The translations under genes and the position numbers were made by a program. Positions 24,991-35,300 of a DNA stretch of 64,000 nt are shown in pieces (position 1 is the stretch's first letter; each line of letters begins with the position of its first letter). The stretch lies in NCBI RefSeq assembly GCF_001613465.1, contig NZ_BDCK01000037.1, positions 62,001 to 126,000 on the forward strand, written 5' to 3'. Origin of the DNA: Nocardia niwae NBRC 108934 = DSM 45340 (GTDB lineage Bacteria > Actinomycetota > Actinomycetes > Mycobacteriales > Mycobacteriaceae). Under the pieces are notes generated by a model. That model had not been told where the DNA came from, searched no databases, and was given only the letters and a program-made list of their open reading frames with translations.

Positions 24991-26399
24991 CCGAAGACGC
25001 CGACGGTGCGCGTAGACATCGCGGCTTTCTTTCCTGGGGTACTCGACGCCGTTGTGTGCTGCTGGTGGCCGTGATTCCGGCCTGGTCGCTGATCCTGCCC
25101 ACGCGGATGCTGCTGGCGTTACGAGGTGAAGCCGCTTATCGGCGTTGCCTGGACGCTGTCGGCTTCGATCCGGCCGACCCCGTCGACGTAGCGACACTGC
25201 GCCTGCCCGGCGAATTCGGCCGATATTCTCAGTGCTATCCGGCAATCGTGGCACAGGCGGTGCGGCCGGCGCTCTGGTGGACCGCCGCGGTGCTGATCGT
25301 GGCGTCGGTCGTCTATTGGATCGGCCCGCTATGGGCTCGGCGTACTATGCTGTTGCCCGTCCCCGCCCAGCTGCGGACCACGGTCGACGGCCTCGTCGAG
25401 ATCGCCGGACTCACCTCGCGCCCACCGAAGTTCGTTGTCGCGATCTCCGATCACAGCAAGGATGCCGTTACCATCCGCCGGGCGGGCCGCCCGACGATAT
25501 GCCTCGGCGCGGGCCTGGTCAAGGAGGCGCTGACCAGTGCCGGACGGGGCGAGCGACAGCGCCGGCCCGACATCTTCCGTGCGGTGGTGCTGCACGAACT
25601 GGCCCATGTCCACAACCGGGACGTCTTGATCGGATACGGCGCGCGCGCCCTGTGGCTGACGTTCGTCATCGGTGTCGCCGTACCCGCCGCGGCAGTGCAT
25701 CTCTGGCTGTGGACCGGCCTCGTGGCGGCGGGCGCCTACTCCCGGCTCTGGCCGGGCGGAGCGCTCAACCCGTTGCGCGAGTTGATATTTCTCGGATCAC
25801 TGATCGTGACGGGCCACCTGATCTACGCGGGCCTGCAACGCACCCGGGAGCAGGTAGCCGATCATGATGCACGAGTCTGGGGAGCCGACCCCGCGGTGTG
25901 GTCGGCGCTCGAGCGCAGCACCGACCACTTGATTGCCGGCTGGTTGTCTCCTCTGCGCCGAACCAGCGGAGGTGCTCGCGGCCTGATAGTACTGGCCGCC
26001 GGTGTGATGGCCGGGCTCGTCACCCGAATCGCCGAGAACTGGCAGACACATCCGATGAGCGCCCGGAGATGCCGGTGGCTGGCGGAATCCGGTTTCATCG
26101 ATGACAATCACGGCAAGATCATGCCCAGCTTCCTCGCAGTAGGAACGTGCACGCTGACCGCGGTCGGCATGAATCGGGTGTGGCCCGGCATCGAAGGCGT
26201 CCCACGCATCGCGTTGATCACTTCGGTCGTCCTGACGCTGGTGGTCCTGTTCTCTCTGAGCGACGGCATCTCCAAGGGAAAGACTCATCAGTGGAAACAC
26301 TCCGCCGCCGTTACCCGTCACGATTCCCCCGAGTTCCCGCATCTCACCGACCCGGACCCGTTCGATACGCCGTGGTGGCACCGCAATGAGGACAATTGA
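24987..26399 (+). CDS. Integral-membrane M48/M56-type zinc metallopeptidase
   Basis: A 470-residue membrane protein. An N-terminal hydrophobic segment (about 20-40), another near 95-112, then a cytosolic catalytic part with the zinc motif HELAH (203-207) and the third ligand probably Glu288 in REQVADHDAR. Further hydrophobic segments lie at about 220-245, 265-280, 335-350 and 405-425. The architecture is that of HtpX/M48-like peptidases, enlarged at both ends. GTG 24987 overlaps the upstream gene (GTGA). The role may be membrane-protein quality control or regulated proteolysis; the substrate is unknown. Confidence 0.8.
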   Translation: MTEDADGARRHRGFLSWGTRRRCVLLVAVIPAWSLILPTRMLLALRGEAAYRRCLDAVGFDPADPVDVATLRLPGEFGRYSQCYPAIVAQAVRPALWWTAAVLIVASVVYWIGPLWARRTMLLPVPAQLRTTVDGLVEIAGLTSRPPKFVVAISDHSKDAVTIRRAGRPTICLGAGLVKEALTSAGRGERQRRPDIFRAVVLHELAHVHNRDVLIGYGARALWLTFVIGVAVPAAAVHLWLWTGLVAAGAYSRLWPGGALNPLRELIFLGSLIVTGHLIYAGLQRTREQVADHDARVWGADPAVWSALERSTDHLIAGWLSPLRRTSGGARGLIVLAAGVMAGLVTRIAENWQTHPMSARRCRWLAESGFIDDNHGKIMPSFLAVGTCTLTAVGMNRVWPGIEGVPRIALITSVVLTLVVLFSLSDGISKGKTHQWKHSAAVTRHDSPEFPHLTDPDPFDTPWWHRNEDN

Positions 26400-26631
26400 A
26401 ATGCCGAGGCCGCGCAGGCGAGCAGCTTGCGCACCGGCCCGGTCACCCGTTATCCGCCCGATCTGGATCTGCCCGTCACCAAGTCCGTACCCGGACCACG
26501 GCGTGACCCTTCGGTGGACCGTCCGACGCTGATGCCGGGGGTGAGAACGCCTCCTTGACGATGAATCCCCCACTCCGCCGCACTCGTGAACGAAAGGCCG
26601 TCGGAACTTGTGCGCGCGTAATGTCGCGGGC

Positions 26632-27033
26632 ATGGCTTGCAGGATCACCGAACTCGTCATCGACTGCGCCGACCCGCAACGTCTGGCGGACTTCTGGTGC
26701 GAAGTCCTCGACTATGTCGAACTCGGCTGGGAAGACGGCGCTTTGGAGATCGGTCCCCCCGGAGCCGGCTTCGGCGGGCTGCAGCCCACCTTGGTGTTCA
26801 TTCCCAGCACCGAGCCGAAGGGTGGCAAACTGCCTGTGCATTTCGACGTGAATCCCACCGACCGCGATCAGGCCGCCGAACTGGAGCGGCTGCTCGCCGC
26901 CGGTGCGCGCAGGGTCGACATCGGCCAGCCCAGCAACGCAACCTGGCACGTGCTGGCCGACCCGGAGGGGAACGAATTCTGCCTGCTCCGCCGCCCGGTC
27001 GAGGCGCCGGAAGGCCGTCCGCGCACACGGTGA
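26632..27033 (+). CDS. VOC-family protein
   Basis: A 133-residue two-module VOC protein: CRITELVIDCADPQRLADFW opens the first module, and VHFDVNPTDRDQAAELERLL opens the second, which ends HVLADPEGNEFCLLRR. This glyoxalase-like subgroup is common in actinobacteria and largely uncharacterised. ATG 26632 begins the conserved block; the ribosome binding site is weak. There is no operon partner. Confidence 0.82.
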   Translation: MACRITELVIDCADPQRLADFWCEVLDYVELGWEDGALEIGPPGAGFGGLQPTLVFIPSTEPKGGKLPVHFDVNPTDRDQAAELERLLAAGARRVDIGQPSNATWHVLADPEGNEFCLLRRPVEAPEGRPRTR

Positions 27034-27302
27034 CGCCACCGACCGGGGCACTCGAAGCCGTCGATCGTCCTGTCCGGCGTTCGAGTGTCCCTCTCGGCGC
27101 GGGTAGTCCGGGCCCGGATCGGATCACGCTTGTATCAGTTGCTGATCAGGCTTTTACGAATCCCTCCCCATGACGTCGGTTTCCGAACCGAGATCGGATG
27201 TGGAAAGCCGACGCGACAGACCCGACCGCCCCCAAGTGACAGCGCGCCGCACCGCCGGCCGCGCAGCGCACCTGAAGGCCGCCCGGGCAGTATGCCCTTC
27301 TC

Positions 27303-27755
27303 CTATCCGAACCGATCCGCGACCGGCGCGCACACTTTCCATCGGGCGTCTTCTTTACGGAGATACAGTGACCGGGGCTCGCTCGGTGGGCGCGCGACCC
27401 GAGCCGAGGCGATGTCACCTCGGATGTCGATGGCGGAGATGTCGACCGGACGCCGCTCGCCGTGCCGGGATGGTCCGCTTTGCTCTGCTTCTTCGCCACC
27501 GGAGACGCGATCGGTGAAGGTCGCCGCCTCCTCGGCGCAGAGGAGTTCGGCCACCTGCCGGGCGCTGCCGGACTCCACGGCGACCGCGAAATTCACCAGC
27601 ACGGAGCGTATTTGCGCATCGTCGGTAAGTTCCGATCGCGCCTGCTGAACAACGAGTGCGACAGCGCCACCGATCCCGGCCAGGGCGAAAACCGTGATCA
27701 GCACGAGTAATCCGGTGCGGGTGAGCTGAAATCGAGGTGATGATGAATCGGTCAC
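27303..27755 (-). CDS. Single-pass membrane protein of unknown function
   Basis: A 150-residue protein with a short cytoplasmic N-terminus, one transmembrane helix (GLLVLITVFALAGIGGAVAL, about residues 14-33) and an extracytoplasmic domain starting with QIRSVLVNFAVAVESG and AELLCAEEAATF, a layout seen in mycobacterial Rv0361-like membrane proteins and NTF2-like small domains. GTG 27755 has GGGGAG and AGG just upstream. It is divergent from the small membrane protein gene at 27845, with 89 bases between. Function unknown. Confidence 0.65.
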   Translation of the reverse strand: MTDSSSPRFQLTRTGLLVLITVFALAGIGGAVALVVQQARSELTDDAQIRSVLVNFAVAVESGSARQVAELLCAEEAATFTDRVSGGEEAEQSGPSRHGERRPVDISAIDIRGDIASARVARPPSEPRSLYLRKEDARWKVCAPVADRFG

Positions 27756-27844
27756 GACTGCCTGCTCCCCCGGGTCGATGGCGATAGTTCTCACCGTAGC
27801 CCAGCGGCGGAACACGGTGTTACCGTTGGATCACGGAGGGAACC

Positions 27845-28048
27845 ATGGCGCATCGGCCTGCTGAATCCAACCGCATCGGCACATTCATGATGGCGGCGCT
27901 CCTGGTGTGCGCCGCGTTGGTCGGCGCTCCGGCCTTCTTCGCGCTGACCACGGCTCTGCTCATTCCGGTCATCCGGCAGATCGACGGCGGGCAACAGGCG
28001 GCAGCGGAACAGCGATATCGAGCTGTCCGGCAGCAGCCGCCTTACTAA
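27845..28048 (+). CDS. Small membrane protein of unknown function (67 residues)
   Basis: A short protein with one or two closely spaced hydrophobic stretches (FMMAALLVCAALVGAPAFFA, then LTTALLIPVI) and a polar C-terminus with many Gln residues. The start is well supported by GGAGGG 4 bases before ATG 27845. It diverges from the membrane protein gene at 27755. No family recognised. Confidence 0.6.
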   Translation: MAHRPAESNRIGTFMMAALLVCAALVGAPAFFALTTALLIPVIRQIDGGQQAAAEQRYRAVRQQPPY

Positions 28049-28153
28049 CCGATACCCCTGGACTGCGACGGCGCTCGTATCGCCTTCGTCGACGGGCACC
28101 GCCGCCGCGCGGGGACCCGGCCGCTCGCCGAGGTACCCGCGCGTGCAGGCGCA

Positions 28154-28990
28154 TCAGTAACGATCGACGGAGGGTGGGGTCAGCGTCGAGTCGCGAAGCG
28201 GGCCGATCGTGTTCTCGAACGCCTTCTGCCACGAACCGTCGGCGATCATCTGCTCGATCGCGTCGTTGATCTTGGCGCGGGTCTGCTGATCGCCCTTCTT
28301 CAGGCCGATGCCGTACTTCTCGATGGTGAATGTGTCGCCGACCAGCTTCAGTTCACCCGACACCTGCCCAGCGAATCCGGCGAGGATGATGTCGTCGGTG
28401 GTCACCACGTCGACCGCGCCGCTGCGCAGGGCTTGGATGCACTGCGAGTAGTTGTCCATTTCGACCAACTGAACGTCTTTGGCGTAGTGGTCCTTGACGT
28501 ATTGCGCGGGGGTGGAGCCTTTGACCGAGCAGAGCTTCTTGTTGCCGGTCAGCGACTCGACACCGGTGATATCGGTGGTCTCGTTCTTCACCAGCAGGGC
28601 TTGTCCGGACACGAAATACGGTCCGGCGAAGTCGACCTTCTTCTTGCGTTCGTCGGTGATCGAGTAGGTGGCCACGATGAAGTCCACCTCGCCGTTCATG
28701 ATCATCGTCTCGCGTTGCGCCGTCGGCGTCTCCTTGAAGGTGATGCCGTCCGGCGGTACGCCGAGCTTGCCGGCCACGTACTTGGCGACCTCCACGTCGT
28801 AGCCTTGGTAGGAGCCGTCCGCCTCGCGAAAGCCCAGGCCGGGCTGGTCGAATTTGATGCCGATGGTCAGCTTGCCCTCGCGCACGTGATCTTCGGTGGT
28901 CGCGGCGTCGCCGCCGCCACCGCATGCGGTGGCGACGAGAGCGACGGCGATCGCCCCGATGGCGAGGCGGAGTGTTCGGTTGATCCTCAT
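28154..28990 (-). CDS. Glutamate/amino-acid ABC transporter substrate-binding lipoprotein
   Basis: A 278-residue periplasmic-binding-protein-3 family member. The lipoprotein signal peptide ends at the lipobox VATACG; the mature part has KLTIGIKFDQPGLGFREADG, GYDVEVAKYVAGKLG and DFIVATYSITDERKK, typical of GluB-like glutamate/aspartate binding proteins. ATG 28990 gives a standard signal peptide and has GAGAGGGA about 10 bases upstream. No permease or ATPase gene is adjacent, so it must rely on a transporter elsewhere or act as a stand-alone binding protein. Confidence 0.88.
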   Translation of the reverse strand: MRINRTLRLAIGAIAVALVATACGGGGDAATTEDHVREGKLTIGIKFDQPGLGFREADGSYQGYDVEVAKYVAGKLGVPPDGITFKETPTAQRETMIMNGEVDFIVATYSITDERKKKVDFAGPYFVSGQALLVKNETTDITGVESLTGNKKLCSVKGSTPAQYVKDHYAKDVQLVEMDNYSQCIQALRSGAVDVVTTDDIILAGFAGQVSGELKLVGDTFTIEKYGIGLKKGDQQTRAKINDAIEQMIADGSWQKAFENTIGPLRDSTLTPPSVDRY

Positions 28991-29135
28991 CGAATACGGT
29001 TCCCTCTCACGCTGAGCTGCCAGGCCGGGCCGGCCGCCGGGTGCTGACGACACGTCATCTTTCCCGGAAACACTCAGCGCCCCGATCGAAAGCCTCCCCG
29101 CGGGTGGAAAACTCTCTCGGCTCCGCGGCGACGGG

Positions 29136-29345
29136 CTATTCGACGCCGAGCGTCACCTCGGTCGCCTTGACGAGGACTTTGACGGGCATCCCGTCGGTGA
29201 GCCGCAGATCGTCGACCGCGTCCCGGGTGATCGAGGAGGTGATCTCGTCGCCACCGGTGAGCCGGACACGGACCACGGCCATGGCCGAGCCGCGCGTGAT
29301 GGAGACGACGGTGCCGTCGAGTTGGTTGCGAGTTGATAGCTGCAT
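29136..29345 (-). CDS. Mop/TOBE-domain molybdate-binding protein (molbindin)
   Basis: A 69-residue protein that is a single Mop (TOBE) domain: STRNQLDGTVVSITRGSAMA, then ITSSITRDAVDDLRL and VKVLVKATEVTLGVE. Such molbindins bind molybdate or tungstate as oligomers and buffer or deliver it in the cytoplasm. It is far from the modABC operon at 39664-42720, whose regulator carries the same domain. ATG 29345 is the only sensible start. Confidence 0.88.
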   Translation of the reverse strand: MQLSTRNQLDGTVVSITRGSAMAVVRVRLTGGDEITSSITRDAVDDLRLTDGMPVKVLVKATEVTLGVE

Positions 29346-29722
29346 CTCGGTGATGCTACGCAGGGCGGTGTGCGGTGACAGGGATTGCCGCTGGGTGTCA
29401 CATCTCTCGCCAGGAGGGAGCGGAAGCCCGCGGCGCGTCGATGCACTACGGGCTTCGGCGCGACAGCGGGATCGGGGGCCGAACCTCCTCCGTCAGGCCC
29501 ACAACTCCGCTCCGACGAGCACGATTTCGATCTGCTCGGCCACGATCTCGAGTGTCACGAGGCGACTGTAGAGCGCGCATCTGCTCGCCGCGCCGTCACA
29601 GGTGACAAGCTCTCCGGTTGCGAGGTGGTCGCTGCTGTGCGTGTAATGGGCACGGTCACTCCCGGGACCAAGATCGGACGCAGCGGACGGTGTGGTGGTC
29701 CGCCGACCGCTAGGAGCTCGCC
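29346..29722. other. 377-base gap between the molbindin and deacetylase genes
   Basis: I see no supported gene, although a minus-strand frame ending at 29493 reads YSRLVTLEIVAEQIEIVLVG near its end and looks protein-like. A palindrome GTCAC-AG-GTGAC at 29595-29606 lies 117 bases upstream of the deacetylase start and could be an operator. Confidence 0.35.
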
Positions 29723-30829
29723 ATGGCAACTGGATACGTGTGGAACACGCTCTACGGGTGGGCCGACACGGGCAGCGGAAGCCTTTTCCCGTCCGACGTC
29801 ACGGTCGGTCTCCAGCCGATCGGCCATCACCTCGCGCATCCCGACACCAAACGGCGGTTCCACGAATTGGTCGCCGTGTCCGGCCTGCTGGCGAAGTTGC
29901 ACCCGATCGAAGCGGTCCGGGCCGCCGAGGCCGACATCTTGCGCGTGCACACCGCGCAACATCTGGAGCGGATCAAGGCCGAGAGCTTGCAACCGAAAGG
30001 CGGGGACGCCGGCGACGGCGTCTCGTCCTTCGGCAAGGGGGGATACGAGATCGCCGCGCTGTCGGCGGGCGGCGCGATCGCGCTCGTCGAGCAGGTGCTC
30101 GCGGGGACGGTCGACAATGGTTACGCACTGGTCAATCCACCGGGCCACCACGCGACCCGTGCTACCGGCATGGGCTTCTGTATCTTCAACAACGTCTCCA
30201 TCGCCGCCGCCTACGCGAAAGACGTTCTCGGCGTGCGGCGCATCGCCGTGGTCGACTGGGACGTCCACCACGGCAACGGCACCCAGGACATCTGGTACGA
30301 GGATCCCTCGGTGCTGACCATCTCGATCCACCAGCACCTCTGCTTCCCGCCCGAGTCCGGTTACCGGGAGGAGCGTGGCGCGGGCGACGGGTACGGCTAC
30401 GCGATCAATGTGCCGCTTCCGCCGGGCAGCGGCGACGCCGCGTATCTGCATGCGATCGACCGCGTGGTCGAGCCGGCGCTGCGCGCCTTCGCGCCCGAAC
30501 TGATCATCGTCGCGTCCGGCTTCGACGCGAGCATCCTCGATCCGCTGGCCCGGCAGATGGTCACCAGCGGCGGCTTCCGGCACCTGACCCGCCGAATGCT
30601 GGAAATCGCTGACGGAACCTGCGCGGGCCGCATCGCCTTCGTCCAAGAAGGTGGTTACAGTCCGCACTACGTGCCGTTCTGCGGGCTCGCGGTGGTCCGG
30701 GAGTTACTCGGCGAAGAATTCGTGGACGACCCGTATACGCCGATCGTGACGACGCAGGGCGGCGACGTCCTGCTCGATCACGAGGCCGCCGCGATCGAAG
30801 CCGCGGCGGCCCTGGCCGCCGAGCTCTGA
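29723..30829 (+). CDS. Class II histone deacetylase-like zinc amidohydrolase
   Basis: A 368-residue member of the arginase/deacetylase fold. The His-His pair is H142-H143 in PPGHHATRATGMGFCIFNN, zinc ligands are Asp180 and His182 in DWDVHHGNGTQ and Asp268 in SGFDAS; GGY near the C-terminus (QEGGYSPHY) supplies the transition-state region, with Tyr. Bacterial relatives deacetylate acetylpolyamines or other small amides, and some act on proteins. ATG 29723 has AGGAG 6 bases upstream. It appears to be monocistronic. Confidence 0.9.
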   Translation: MATGYVWNTLYGWADTGSGSLFPSDVTVGLQPIGHHLAHPDTKRRFHELVAVSGLLAKLHPIEAVRAAEADILRVHTAQHLERIKAESLQPKGGDAGDGVSSFGKGGYEIAALSAGGAIALVEQVLAGTVDNGYALVNPPGHHATRATGMGFCIFNNVSIAAAYAKDVLGVRRIAVVDWDVHHGNGTQDIWYEDPSVLTISIHQHLCFPPESGYREERGAGDGYGYAINVPLPPGSGDAAYLHAIDRVVEPALRAFAPELIIVASGFDASILDPLARQMVTSGGFRHLTRRMLEIADGTCAGRIAFVQEGGYSPHYVPFCGLAVVRELLGEEFVDDPYTPIVTTQGGDVLLDHEAAAIEAAAALAAEL

Positions 30830-30949
30830 TCCGATAGCGCACATTCGGCCGCATTCGCCCGCGCACCTTGCCGCTCCAGAGGGCGGGGCTCGGCGATAGG
30901 GCGGCGTCGGCTGTGCCCGTTCGACCGCCTGCGGCGAGCGCTGTCCGCG

Positions 30950-32233
30950 TCAGCCTGCCGCCGGAACTGCGCTACGCCCGCGCACACCGTCGGCGCGGCC
31001 GGCTGCCGCGGGCGTCCCCGGCATGGCAGCGGCCGGTATTCCGGCGTTGTCGCCGAGTTGTCGAGACCTGTTGCGACACAGCCGTGCAACCGACCACACG
31101 GTGGCGTAGAGGAGCATGCCGTTGCGCACGGTCAGAACCGCTACTCCCGGCCAGCTTCCGGTGGCCACCCGGTCGTAGACGAATGGGAACTCCACCTGGC
31201 TCATCAGTGCTGTCGCCAGCACCAGGACCAGCACAGGCCGCTGGGTGGTACGAGCGTCGAGCGCGCAGACCGCGGCCACCGCGACGGCCCAGACCAGGTA
31301 CTGCGGGCTGAGTACCCGGCTGGTCACCAAGGCGATGAGCACCGCGGCCATGGCCAGATCCGCTGCCGGAGGACGTATGCGCCACCAGATGACCAGCAGC
31401 ACCACGCCACCGAGGACGGTGACGGCCACGCACCCCCGAGCCGCGCCCGACACCACCGGCCCGGCCAGCTCGTCGGCCCCGTAACGATGCACGATGGCCC
31501 ATCCGCCGTGCACCAACCGGGCGATCAAGAGTGGTGTGGCAGCGACTGATTCGATCTGCAGCCCGCGCTTGGACTGGAACCCCAGAAACGACCACGCACC
31601 GGGACCCCATGCGGTCAGTCCCACGGCCGCCGCCGCACCCACGCAGACCGCCGCAGCGCTCAGTCGCCCGAGCGTCCGCCGGCGCAACCCGAGCACGACC
31701 ACCACCGGCCACACTTTCAGCAGCACACCCGCGGCGGCAGCCGCTCCGGCCGCAGCGGGGCGGCGCGTGGACCACAGCAGGGCCGCCACCGCGGCCGCGG
31801 CCACGATCAGGTCGAACCGGCCGTAACAGACCCGCCCGAGCAACGCCACTCCGACGGTCCATACCCACGGCCCGGCCTGCGCCGTGGCCGAGTCGTCGCC
31901 CCGCGTGGCCCGGATCAGCAACCCGAGAACGCCCGCGTCCGCCGCGGCGACCAGCGCGAAGAACAGCCAGTTGTACCCGAATCCGCCGCCGAGCAACCAG
32001 GGCACCGCCAGCAACGCGCCCGCTCCGGGCGGGTACTGCCACCGCTCGTCGGCCAAGGGGAAAACGTGCTGTTCCACGATGAGCTCGGCCCATCCGCGGT
32101 AGAGCGTCAGGTCCGCGGCCGAGGCGTCCCAAATGCTGTGCGGCAGAGCGGTCACCCCGGTGAACACCACCATCAGCATCCGAGTAACCGCCCACACCGA
32201 CCACAACCTCGATACCGATGACAGTCCGCGCAC
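30950..32233 (-). CDS. GT87-like polytopic membrane glycosyltransferase
   Basis: A membrane protein of about 427 residues with roughly ten hydrophobic segments, many Trp residues and the cluster ADLTLYRGWAELIVEQHVFP followed by RWQYPPGAGALLAVP. This is the pattern of GT87/DUF2029 polyprenyl-phosphate-mannose-dependent mannosyltransferases of mycolic-acid bacteria. It would transfer mannose from a lipid carrier on the outer face of the membrane. GTG 32233 has AGGG 6 bases upstream; ATG 32314 in the same frame is an alternative and would add 27 residues. It is divergent from the helicase gene. Confidence 0.72.
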   Translation of the reverse strand: MRGLSSVSRLWSVWAVTRMLMVVFTGVTALPHSIWDASAADLTLYRGWAELIVEQHVFPLADERWQYPPGAGALLAVPWLLGGGFGYNWLFFALVAAADAGVLGLLIRATRGDDSATAQAGPWVWTVGVALLGRVCYGRFDLIVAAAAVAALLWSTRRPAAAGAAAAAGVLLKVWPVVVVLGLRRRTLGRLSAAAVCVGAAAAVGLTAWGPGAWSFLGFQSKRGLQIESVAATPLLIARLVHGGWAIVHRYGADELAGPVVSGAARGCVAVTVLGGVVLLVIWWRIRPPAADLAMAAVLIALVTSRVLSPQYLVWAVAVAAVCALDARTTQRPVLVLVLATALMSQVEFPFVYDRVATGSWPGVAVLTVRNGMLLYATVWSVARLCRNRSRQLGDNAGIPAAAMPGTPAAAGRADGVRGRSAVPAAG

Positions 32234-32395
32234 AAGGCACCCTAACCGTCGTCGCACCGGCCCGGCCCGCGGGCCGGGCCATCGGAGCACACTACCGGCG
32301 GCCGTCGGCATCATTCGGGCGAATGGCTGCGACACCACCGTGTCGCGTCGAAAATCATTGATAGAGAACGCACCTAGCCGGAGGACAGCGAGAGC

Positions 32396-35300
32396 ATGAC
32401 ATCTGTTCAGCAGACACCTGCATGGCTGGAGCCCGGGTGGGATGCTCTCCCGCTCGGCCGGGCCGGCGCAGGCAGCTCCGGAGGCAACCGGAGCGCCGCC
32501 GCGCGATTCGGCGGCGACCAGTACTGGCTCGTGCGCTGGACGATGTACGCGGAACTGATGGAGAAGGCCAAGTATCAGGGTGTTCGCGGACAGCGCACCG
32601 CCGCCGACGACAGCGTGCTGGCGTGGGTCGGCGACAGCGAGCGTCTGCTGCATTCGGAGCTGCACGAAGACCTTCGAACGCTGCCCGCCATCGACCTCGG
32701 CCGCAAGCTGCTGGATGAGGTGCTCTTGCCGACGGTCATCGCCGCGGACAAGGAGTACAGCGCGAACACCGGTACGGCCGAGGCGGATCTGAAGACGGTG
32801 ATCGCCTGGTATTACGCGCTGACCTCCTCGACCGCCGCGAAGGCGGAGCACGAGGCGGCCAAACGGCTCAACGGCAGATACGGAGACATCACCAAAACGC
32901 TGACGGCGGCCCGCTGGGAACGCGGCCTGTTCGAGCGTGAGCAGTTTCCGGCGCGATCCCAGGACGCGTTGCAGTATCTGACCTTGCTACTGGATCAAAG
33001 GTTCCTTCCGCTGCGGCGGGAAGCGTCCACCTTCACCGTCGCCGACCTGGAGGCATTGCTTCCCACGAAGCTCGCCGAGAAACTCCGCGAGCGTGAACAA
33101 GAAATGCTGAAGTTCCGTAACGCCAACTACGACGAACCCGCTGTGCAGCAGGGGATCAGCGATTCCGGCAGGTTGGAGATCCTGCAGGCGCTGCTGCCGT
33201 TATTGGCGCGGCGCGTGCTGCAGAAGAAATCGATGCTCGTGCTCGGCCCGACCTCCAGTGGGAAGAGCTACGCGGGACGAATCGCCGCCTCCTACTGCAC
33301 CCACCGCAACCAGAAGGCCATCATCCTCATGCCCATCAAGGCGCTGGTCACCCAGGCCGTGCAGGAGTGGGAGGAATGGCTGTCGGACACCGACCTGCGC
33401 TGGAACATCGTTCCCGGTTCGCGTGACTATCCCGACCACGACGATGCGCTCGTCCGCGGCGACTTCGACATCGCCGTCATGATTCCGGAGAAGCTGGCGG
33501 CGCTGCTGAATCGTGGCATGCGGCTGGACAACGTCGGCGTCGTCGTGGCCGACGAACTGCAGATGCTGTCGGCCGATCTGCGCGGAACCCGGCTGGAGAT
33601 GTTGCTGACCCGATTGCGCAGAGCGCATCCGCGGATCCCGATCATCGCGCTGGCCGCCCAGCTGGACAAACCCTCCACCGAACGAATCCGCAGATGGCTC
33701 GAGATCGACGAGGAAGCGGTGATCCGTGCGAGCATGCGGCCTGTTCCGCTGGAGAAGATCGTGCGCAGCGGCGACTCGGAGGAGCGAGTCCTGCGAACCG
33801 ACGGTGTCACCGACGAACTCCGGCCGATCACCGACGCCGGAGGCACGGCGGCGACTCGCTCACTGGGAACCATGAACCCCTACCAGAGCAGAGCCCTGAC
33901 GTTGTGCCTGGACCTGCTGGCCGAGCGCGGAAACGACGGTGAATTCCTCAATCGCGGCATTCTGTGCTTCGTCCAGGCCAGGAACCACGCGGAGACCTAC
34001 GCCAAGATCATCCAGGAGGCTGCGACCACGGTCAAAGCCCTCGGCCCGGTGCCGCCGGGACTCCCGTACCTGGGCCGGTTCTCCACTTCCCTCTCACCGG
34101 CGGAAGCGGAGCAGAGATACCGGAAGTTCACCCGCATCCCCGACAGCCGGGAGCGGGATCAGGTCATCGCCGCGCTCAGCACGGGCATCGGATTCCACAC
34201 CGCGCGCTTGGATCCCTTCCTTCGGGAGGAAATGGAGTGGGGCTTCCGCAACGGCCACATCCGGCTGCTCTTCGCCACCGACACCCTCAAGCTCGGCATA
34301 AACCTGCCGGCCGACGTGGTCGTCGTGGCCTCCATCACCACCCCGAACAACGTCGGTACCAACAGCATCATCGACCGCGACACGGTCGCCCAGCGACTGG
34401 GTCGCGCCGGGCGCCTCGGCATCTCGCAACGCGGCCGCGGGTATCTCGTGATCCCGAGCGCCCCGCCGCCTGACGGCGATTACGAGTTCGCCGCGGACGA
34501 CGAAGGGGAATTGGCGCGTCACATCGAACAGACGGGCGGGCTCGATACGGTGCGCCGGCGCGCCCTGGCCGCGCTCGCCGACCGGGACGCGGTGTTCGCG
34601 CACTACATCAAGTACAAGGAACGCGGCCTCAGCGTCAATTCCCGCCTCGATCACGAGACGCTCGCGACGTTGCTGCTCGAGCACTCCAAGCGGGTCTTCA
34701 AACCGCAGGATCGCGCCGAGCTCGAGGCCGAGGTGCAGAAGATGTTCACCCTCTCGCTGAAGGCGCAGGAGGACGGCGCGGCGGCACAGATTTCGTCCGC
34801 GGCGGTGGTCGAGCAGCTGGTCGCGAAGCGCCTGCTGTCGAGCCCGCACAGCGGCCGAGTGCGTATCACGGCACTCGGACGCGCCATCGGGCACAGCGGG
34901 CTTCCGCTGTCGGATGCGCCGGGCGTGGAACGAATGGCCGAAGCGCTGACCGAAGGCGCCGGTCACCTCACGCTCCTTTTCGCGGCCGCCCAGACCCAGC
35001 AGGTGGAGGACACCACGACCTGGATCGCCATCCGCAGTGACCTGCCGCTGGAGGCCGAGGCCGAACAGAAGCGCGGCGTCATCCAACTCGCCGGGTTGCT
35101 CGCCGCCGGGGTACCCGAGGACTGCGACGTCGCGATCCTGCCCGAGATGCTGCAAACCGTGCGTCTGCTCGTCCGGGATGACGACCTCATCGGCTCCGGC
35201 GCGATCGCCGACCGGCTGCGCGATCTGCTCGATCTGAACCGCCCGGAGCCTCCGCTCAACGAGATCAACGCCTTGCTGCGCGCGACAGTGCTACTGCTGT

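Noticed and set aside
27043..27090. Imperfect inverted repeat GGGCACTCGAA/TTCGAGTGTCC after the VOC gene
   Set aside because: It has a mismatch and a loop above 20 bases; too weak to call a terminator.
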